This document shows positions 6,194-10,162 of a DNA stretch of 10,162 nucleotides, piece after piece (position 1 is the first letter of the stretch; the number at the start of each line of letters is the position of its first letter). This DNA is from Cyanobacteria bacterium HKST-UBA02. Lineage in GTDB: Bacteria; Cyanobacteriota; Vampirovibrionia; Obscuribacterales; Obscuribacteraceae. Under the pieces are notes generated by a model. It worked only from the letters and a program-made list of their open reading frames with translations, was not told the origin of the DNA and searched no databases. The stretch covers positions 1-10,162 of the forward strand of contig JAGQHH010000102.1 in assembly GCA_020431945.1 (NCBI GenBank). Direction: 5' to 3'. The translations under genes were made by a program, and so were the position numbers.

Positions 6194-7171
6194 CTAACTT
6201 TCTGAGAAGGCGCCGATCTTCCGGAATTTGTCCTGACGGTCTTTTCTGATTGCATCCGCGGAGAGCTTCGAAAGCTTTTTGATCTCGCCCAGAAGAGCTT
6301 CCCTGACCTGCTCCGCGGCGAAGTCATAATCATGATGAGCGCCGCCCAGAGGCTCCGGTATCACACCATCGATGACACCAAGCTCGAGTATTTCTCTGGC
6401 TGTGATCCGCATTGACTGCGCGGCTTCGAGAACCTTGTCCGCCGAACGCCAGAGTATCGAAGCACAGCCTTCCGGAGAGATTACCGAATAGACAGAGTGC
6501 TCGAGCATGAGGATGCGGTTGGCGACCCCGATAGCAAGGGCTCCGCCTGAGCCGCCTTCACCGGTGACCACCGAGATGATCGGCACGGATACGCCGGCCA
6601 GCTCCATGAGATTGACGGCGATGGCCTGGGCCTGGTTGTGCTCTTCAGCGGTGAGACCGGGATAGGCACCGGGAGTATCGATGAGGGTGACCACCGGCAG
6701 TCCGAACTTGTCGGCGTGCTTGAAGAGACGGAGAGCTTTTCTATAGCCCTCGGGCTGGGGCATACCGAAATTGCAGAGCTGTTTGTCCCGGAGAGCGCGG
6801 CCCTTCTGGGTGCCGACCGCGATGCAACGGATCTCTTTGTTCAGACGAATGAGCCCGCAGACCATGGCTTCGTCGTCGGAGCCCTTACGGTCGCCATGCA
6901 GCTCGATCCATTCGGAATCCCAGCGATCGAAATAGTCCCTTGTATAAGGGCGCTGAGGGTGCCGGGCGATAGCCAGGTGGTCGATGGGCTTGAGATTGCT
7001 GTAGAGAGACTTCTTGAGGCGCCGGTATTGATCCTGGAGCCTGTCCATGTCTTTCTCGAGCTCGGGATGATCGCTCAGCTGGCTCTCCAGAGCCTGTATC
7101 TGCTCCGATAACACTTGCAGAGGTTTCTCGAACTCCAGGGGGATCGGTTTTTTCTCTGTTTTCTCAGTCAT
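6194..7171 (-). CDS. accA: Acetyl-CoA carboxylase carboxyltransferase subunit alpha
   Basis: With AccD it forms the carboxyltransferase that moves the carboxyl group from carboxybiotin (on AccB) to acetyl-CoA, making malonyl-CoA for fatty-acid synthesis. The 325 residues match the usual length. An N-terminal helical segment (about 13-60, PLEFEKPL and following) leads into the crotonase-like fold with ELHGDR (90-95), GTQKGR (120-125), FGMPQPEGYRKALRL (135-149), DTPGAYPG (165-172), GEGGSGGALAIG (204-215) and SVISPEGCASILW (229-241). The stretch after DTPGAYPG reads TAEEHNQAQAIAVNL, where E. coli, as remembered, has GAEERGQSEAIARNL. The ATG overlaps the accD stop as ATGA with AGGA 5 nt upstream, so both subunits are probably made in equal amounts by coupled translation. 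The stop codon lies two bases from that of the convergent kinase gene. Confidence 0.97.
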   Translation of the reverse strand: MTEKTEKKPIPLEFEKPLQVLSEQIQALESQLSDHPELEKDMDRLQDQYRRLKKSLYSNLKPIDHLAIARHPQRPYTRDYFDRWDSEWIELHGDRKGSDDEAMVCGLIRLNKEIRCIAVGTQKGRALRDKQLCNFGMPQPEGYRKALRLFKHADKFGLPVVTLIDTPGAYPGLTAEEHNQAQAIAVNLMELAGVSVPIISVVTGEGGSGGALAIGVANRILMLEHSVYSVISPEGCASILWRSADKVLEAAQSMRITAREILELGVIDGVIPEPLGGAHHDYDFAAEQVREALLGEIKKLSKLSADAIRKDRQDKFRKIGAFSES

Positions 7172-8091
7172 GCGCGTCCTACTTTGCTCTTGCCGTTAGG
7201 CGAAACCTGCCCTCTCGCGATAAGCGGTCTGTGGAACTCGATTAGCCTGGTAATCGTAGACTTCAGGGAAGAGCGATCGATCACCATATCTACCTGGCCG
7301 TGCTTGAGGAGATACTCGGCGGTCTGGAAGTCGGCAGGCAGTTTCTGCCTGATCGTCTGCTCGATCACCCGGCGTCCGGCGAAGCCGACCCGGGCACCGG
7401 GCTCGGCGATGATGATATCGCCGAGCATGGCGAAACTGGCGGTGACGCCGCCGAAAGTCGGCTCGGAAAGAAGCGAGATGTAGAGCAATCCACGATCGCT
7501 GAGATCTTTGAGAGCCGAGCTGGTCTTGGCCAGCTGCATGAGACTCAGTATGCCTTCCTGCATGCGAGCCCCGCCGGAGCTCGATACGATAATCAGGGGA
7601 AGCTCTTCTTCGATGGCTTTCTCGATGAGCCTGGTGACTTTCTCGCCCACTACCGAGCCCATCGATCCGCCGAAGAAGGCGAAATCCATAACACCAAGGG
7701 CGGCATCATTGCCGTCGATTTTGCAGGTGCCGGTGATCACGGCTTCTCTGATGCCGGACTTCTGTTCGGCTTGTTTGCGGCGGTTGGGATAGGTATCGGT
7801 GTCCACGAAATGAAGAGGATCGGCCGAGGTCATGGTGGCATCGATCTCTTTGAACGTATCGGGATCGGCGAGTTGCTCGATGCGCTGATCGGCGCCTATG
7901 CGGAAGTGGTACTGGCACTTCGGGCAGACGTGCAAGCTGTCGCGGAGCTCCTTGGTGTATAGCAACTCCCGACACTGGAAGCACTGGGTCCAGAGGGCGC
8001 AGTATTCCTCGGTGCTAAGAGGCTGTTTGACCACCAGATCTTCGCGCTCCCGCCTCTTCTGCCTGTTGGCAAACCACTCTTTCAAATCCAT
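7168..8091 (-). CDS. accD: Acetyl-CoA carboxylase carboxyltransferase subunit beta
   Basis: Partner of AccA in the carboxyltransferase half of acetyl-CoA carboxylase. From the ATG at 8091 the protein has 307 residues, a normal AccD length, and starts MDLKEWFANRQK as many AccD proteins do. The four-Cys zinc ribbon is intact (Cys37, Cys40, Cys56, Cys59). The catalytic fold shows DFAFFGGSMGSVVGEK (136-151), SSGGARMQEG (171-180), EPTFGGVTASFAMLGD (210-225) and FAGRRVIEQT (237-246). Longer in-frame versions start at an ATG at 8136 and a GTG at 8223. They are not favoured: the second overlaps rsmE, and the added residues are not AccD-like. The ATG at 8091 has AAGGGGA 9 nt upstream. The gene leads an accD-accA operon and is divergent from rsmE. 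Confidence 0.96.
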   Translation of the reverse strand: MDLKEWFANRQKRREREDLVVKQPLSTEEYCALWTQCFQCRELLYTKELRDSLHVCPKCQYHFRIGADQRIEQLADPDTFKEIDATMTSADPLHFVDTDTYPNRRKQAEQKSGIREAVITGTCKIDGNDAALGVMDFAFFGGSMGSVVGEKVTRLIEKAIEEELPLIIVSSSGGARMQEGILSLMQLAKTSSALKDLSDRGLLYISLLSEPTFGGVTASFAMLGDIIIAEPGARVGFAGRRVIEQTIRQKLPADFQTAEYLLKHGQVDMVIDRSSLKSTITRLIEFHRPLIARGQVSPNGKSKVGRA

Positions 8092-8169
8092 GAGCTGAGC
8101 TCCCCTTAAAACGCCGGCGATGTCAGGTGCTGTCATGCATGCCTGGCCGGACCGGTCATAAGTCTGGAT

Positions 8170-8178
8170 AGTGTAGCA
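8170..8178 (-). promoter_or_regulatory. accD: Extended -10 promoter candidate for accD-accA
   Basis: The minus strand reads TGCTACACT, an extended -10 (TG, one base, TACACT). No good -35 stands 16-18 bp upstream. Transcription would start near 8163, giving a leader of about 70 nt that contains the palindrome GACCGGTC. On the other strand TATATA (8190-8195) is the best -10 for rsmE; it would leave only about 8-10 nt before the rsmE ATG, consistent with the lack of a Shine-Dalgarno there. Confidence 0.35.
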
Positions 8179-8211
8179 TCGAAAAGACCTATATATGGCG
8201 AACGTTAACCT

Positions 8212-9000
8212 ATGACACGACACCGCTTCCTCCTGGACGGCGAAGCCGCTCCCGCAGCCGATCTCATCGTCGGGAGCAAAACCGCCGTCAGCGACCGGCG
8301 CATGCTCAAGCAGATCCGCCGCGTTCTCAGGCTCAGACCGGGAGATACCATCGATCTCCTGGACGGTCGGGGCAATCTCTATACCGCCAGGCTGGAGACC
8401 CTGGATGACGAGCGCCTGGAGGCATCGATAATCGAGAGCAGAAGCGAGCCCCCGCGCCGGAGACCGAATGTGGAAGTGGTCGTGCCTGTGCTCAAGGGTG
8501 ATCGATTCGACTGGGCCATCGAAAAGCTTACCGAGATCGGTGTCGACATCATCCAGCCCGTATTCGCTGAGCGCTCCGTGGCTCTGGGCAAGCGCCGGGA
8601 TCGATGGATGTCAATATCAAACGAGGCTACCGAACAATGCGAGCGCTTTCGCCCGCCGGAAATTCGAGAGCCGAAGCCGCTTGAAGAAATTTTTATGTCC
8701 TACCAGAAGGACGGGTTGTCACGATGGTCTTATATCTGCGCGGAGAGATCCGAGTCACCACACCTGGTACGACTTCTCTGCGATGCATCAGATAATATTG
8801 CATCATCCACAGTATCAACTTCGAATATATCGGTTTTTATCGGACCGGAAGGCGGATTCTCGGACACCGAAAAGAAACAAGCGGAAATTTCGGGGATTTC
8901 GTCCTGCAGCCTGGGCAACACGATCTTGCGAGCCGAGACGGCCGCAGTGTTAGCCGCCGGCATTCTTGTATCCGTAAGCGAATTCATCTGGTCGACATAG
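8212..9000 (+). CDS. rsmE: 16S rRNA (uracil1498-N3)-methyltransferase
   Basis: An SPOUT-class methyltransferase that uses S-adenosylmethionine to make m3U at position 1498 of 16S rRNA in the decoding region of the assembled 30S subunit. The 262 residues fit the family. The N-terminal PUA-like part starts RHRFLLDG (3-10). It is followed by VLKGDRFDWAIEKLTEIGV (93-111), NEATEQCERFRPPEI (137-151), the cofactor-binding knot loop IGPEGGF (210-216) and LGNTILRAETAA (234-245). No Shine-Dalgarno precedes the ATG, and the nearest -10-like box would give a near-leaderless mRNA. Codons change along the gene: the first part mostly uses G- or C-ending codons, while residues about 190-210, in a variable Ser-rich stretch, use mainly A- or T-ending ones. 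It is divergent from accD and followed by a 220-bp gap. Confidence 0.95.
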   Translation: MTRHRFLLDGEAAPAADLIVGSKTAVSDRRMLKQIRRVLRLRPGDTIDLLDGRGNLYTARLETLDDERLEASIIESRSEPPRRRPNVEVVVPVLKGDRFDWAIEKLTEIGVDIIQPVFAERSVALGKRRDRWMSISNEATEQCERFRPPEIREPKPLEEIFMSYQKDGLSRWSYICAERSESPHLVRLLCDASDNIASSTVSTSNISVFIGPEGGFSDTEKKQAEISGISSCSLGNTILRAETAAVLAAGILVSVSEFIWST

Positions 9001-9109
9001 GCACCAGAAGAGATATCAACTCGCAATACAAAAGCGCACGCCTGAGCAATATCGACTCCGGAATCGCGCCCGATCGCCCGTAGACTATAAGAAATTTCGG
9101 CTTTAAGGC

Positions 9110-9140
9110 TTGACAAAGACTTCTTGTCCGCGGCTTAATA
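9110..9140 (+). promoter_or_regulatory. yggS: Promoter candidate for yggS
   Basis: A perfect -35 TTGACA (9110-9115) is followed after 19 bp by TTAATA (9135-9140); with 18 bp spacing the box would be CTTAAT. The -35 is strong and the -10 imperfect. The short arms GACAA and TTGTC (9112-9128) overlap the spacer and might be an operator half-site pair. Transcription would begin near 9144-9148, right at the first leader hairpin. The preceding bases (9001-9109) show no ORF and no clear terminator for rsmE. Confidence 0.45.
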
Positions 9141-9143
9141 GTA

Positions 9144-9222
9144 GGCGATGCAGGCGGCATCGCCCGTGATGCCTTTGACTGACCTACGGTGCCTGTGAGA
9201 ATGACCAGATTTAGAAAGGCAT
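9144..9222 (+). promoter_or_regulatory. yggS: yggS leader with mutually exclusive pairings that reach the start codon
   Basis: Three perfect pairings are visible. Stem A: GGCGATGC (9144-9151) with GCATCGCC (9157-9164), 8 bp, 5-nt loop. Stem B: GGCATC (9156-9161) with GATGCC (9168-9173), 6 bp, 6-nt loop. Stem C: ATGCCTTT (9169-9176) with AAAGGCAT (9215-9222), 8 bp, covering the AAAGG and the first two bases of the ATG at 9221. A and B share bases, and B and C share bases, so A would allow C (start hidden) and B would free the start. The pairings are seen directly; a regulatory role is inferred. No known riboswitch class is recognised. Confidence 0.4.
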
Positions 9223-9880
9223 GAGTGTGGCTGCCAATTTAGCCCGGATAAACGAAACTCTGGCTGACAGACCGGTCAAACTCGTTGCCGTGACCAAAAA
9301 GGCCGAGCTCGCTCAGATCGAAGAAGCCTTCGCGCTGGGCGTCACCGAATTCGGTGAAAATCGGATCCAGGATGCTCTCAAGAAACGCGAGCAGCTATCA
9401 CCATCCCTGGTGCACGGATCCAGGTGGCACTTTATCGGTCACCTGCAGACAAACAAAGTGAAGCAAGCGGTGGGAAACTTCTGCTTGATTCACTCCGTCG
9501 ATTCCCTCAAGCTCGCGAAAGAGATTTCGAAAGAAGCTTGCAGCAAGGGACTGGTGCAGCCGGTTCTCTTGCAAGTGAAGATCATCGATGATCCGGGCAA
9601 AAGCGGCTTCGAAGCGGACGAGCTCAAAGCGCAGTTCGCCGAGATCATTGCCCTGTCCGGGCTCGAAGTGAAAGGGTTGATGACGATTACTCCGCTGACC
9701 GAGGATGTCCTGACCTGGCGTCGCAGTTTCAGCGGGCTGAGAAAACTGAGAGACGAGCTCGAGCAGGACCACGGCGTCAAGCTCGAAGAGCTCTCGATGG
9801 GCATGACCAACGACTGGCAGGAAGCCGTCGATGAGGGTGCCACGATTGTGCGATTGGGAAGGGCAATTTTCGAGGACTAG
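9221..9880 (+). CDS. yggS: YggS/PLPBP-family pyridoxal 5'-phosphate homeostasis protein
   Basis: A 219-residue single-domain PLP-binding protein with the TIM-barrel fold of alanine racemase's N-terminal domain. The family has no proven enzyme activity and buffers vitamin B6 and amino/keto-acid pools. Landmarks are AVTK with the PLP lysine Lys26, FGENRIQDALKK (44-55), HFIGHLQTNK (70-79), HSVDS (91-95), KSGF (127-130), GLMTITPL (152-159), LSMGMTNDWQEAV (191-203) and VRLGRAIF (210-217). The ATG at 9221 gives the family-like MSVAANLARI, but AAAGG ends only one base before it. A GTG at 9227 has better spacing and would shorten the protein by two residues. It lies 50 nt upstream of sepF in the same direction, an order known from Firmicutes, Actinobacteria and Cyanobacteria. 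Confidence 0.95.
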   Translation: MSVAANLARINETLADRPVKLVAVTKKAELAQIEEAFALGVTEFGENRIQDALKKREQLSPSLVHGSRWHFIGHLQTNKVKQAVGNFCLIHSVDSLKLAKEISKEACSKGLVQPVLLQVKIIDDPGKSGFEADELKAQFAEIIALSGLEVKGLMTITPLTEDVLTWRRSFSGLRKLRDELEQDHGVKLEELSMGMTNDWQEAVDEGATIVRLGRAIFED

Positions 9881-9917
9881 CGCAAGTCCGAAAGATTTAG
9901 ACAGACTTCAGCAGGGC

Positions 9918-9925
9918 AAGGAGGA
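9918..9925 (+). promoter_or_regulatory. sepF: Strong Shine-Dalgarno for the GTG start of sepF
   Basis: AAGGAGGA stands before two consecutive in-frame GTG codons (9928 and 9931). The second is 6 nt after GGAGG, the better distance. There is no ATG start nearby, so this site decides the start. Confidence 0.8.
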
Positions 9926-9930
9926 AAGTG

Positions 9931-10162
9931 GTGAGCATAGTACAAAAGTTCAAGAGCTTCTGGTTCGGACCAGCAGACAATTACGAGCAAGAGGACTTCG
10001 AAGACCTCTTCGAGACAGCCGATGACGTTTATGCGACGAACGGACAACTGGCCCTCGATCGAGCCCCGGTCGAGATGCCTGCCGGTCCCAGCGCGTCCCT
10101 GGGCGCTTCCATAGGCGTTCGCAACGAATCCAAAGTTGTTTTGAACCCCAGCGCCGCCACCG
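9931..10162 (+). CDS. sepF: Probable cell division protein SepF, 5' part only
   Basis: The first 77 codons of a gene that runs past the window. SepF anchors FtsZ filaments to the membrane and helps septum formation. The protein begins (M)SIVQKFKSFWFG, an amphipathic basic-aromatic helix like SepF's membrane-targeting N-terminus. An acidic stretch (YEQEDFEDLFETADD) and a Pro/Ala/Ser-rich linker follow, and then NESKVVLNP near the expected beginning of the SepF core domain. The core itself, which would settle the call, lies outside the window. The identification therefore rests on this N-terminal layout and on the position directly after yggS, the ylmE-ylmF order. Another short division or envelope protein remains possible. 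Confidence 0.72.
   Translation, partial: MSIVQKFKSFWFGPADNYEQEDFEDLFETADDVYATNGQLALDRAPVEMPAGPSASLGASIGVRNESKVVLNPSAAT

Noticed and set aside
7300..7962. 220-codon plus-strand frame opposite accD
   Set aside because: Shadow of accD, which has the full set of AccD motifs.
8092..8223. N-terminal extension of AccD to a GTG at 8223
   Set aside because: It would overlap the divergent rsmE start, the extra residues are not AccD-like, and the ATG at 8091 has a good Shine-Dalgarno and family-typical start.
8730..9116. 128-codon minus-strand frame over the end of rsmE and the following gap
   Set aside because: It begins at TTG with no ribosome-binding site and overlaps the conserved RsmE C-terminus; no family features.
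9831..10025. 64-codon plus-strand frame overlapping the end of yggS and the start of sepF
   Set aside because: Out of frame with both neighbours and without its own initiation signal. The sepF frame has a strong Shine-Dalgarno and a SepF-like N-terminus.
1..10162. tRNA, rRNA, CRISPR arrays, insertion sequences, phage or defence genes
   Set aside because: No cloverleaf-like, repeat-spacer, transposase or integrase signal was seen on either strand. The gene content is mainly housekeeping.

Overview
The window is dense bacterial chromosome: ten coding regions, eight of them complete genes of known families, one small new ORF and one gene cut by the right edge. There are no RNA genes, insertion sequences, integrases or CRISPR arrays. 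Codons mostly end in G or C. The organism cannot be fixed from this sequence. The pair yggS-sepF, a eukaryotic-type Ser/Thr kinase with an N-terminal Cys knuckle and C-terminal helical repeats, and several genes without a Shine-Dalgarno sequence would fit a non-photosynthetic relative of Cyanobacteria (Vampirovibrionia/Obscuribacterales type). That is a low-confidence inference, because yggS-sepF order also occurs in Firmicutes and Actinobacteria.

Left third (minus strand, read from 4241 to 169): a DHA1-type MFS exporter, a 45-residue very basic small protein, an argininosuccinate-lyase-family protein and a sugar-nucleotide pyrophosphorylase follow one another in one direction. The small ORF, the lyase and the nucleotidyltransferase are tightly packed (6 and 41 nt gaps) and look like an operon. 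It probably has its own promoter in the 108-nt gap after the MFS gene. The lyase keeps the catalytic His and Ser of its superfamily but has lost much of the argininosuccinate-binding set, so its substrate is uncertain. At the far left, a hairpin with a T-rich tail faces a gene lying outside the window.

Middle (4482-8091): a Ser/Thr kinase with one membrane helix is divergent from the MFS gene. It runs tail-to-tail, with only two bases between stop codons, into accD-accA, which encode the two carboxyltransferase subunits of acetyl-CoA carboxylase and overlap by ATGA (first committed step of fatty-acid synthesis).

Right part (8212-10162): rsmE (16S rRNA U1498 methyltransferase) is divergent from accD. 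A 220-bp gap then holds a TTGACA promoter candidate and a leader with three mutually exclusive base-pairing options, one of which covers the ribosome-binding site and start of yggS (PLP homeostasis). A probable sepF (FtsZ-anchoring division protein) follows and continues beyond the window.

Most of the window is housekeeping. The parts that merit a second look are the altered lyase, its translationally coupled basic small protein and the yggS leader.
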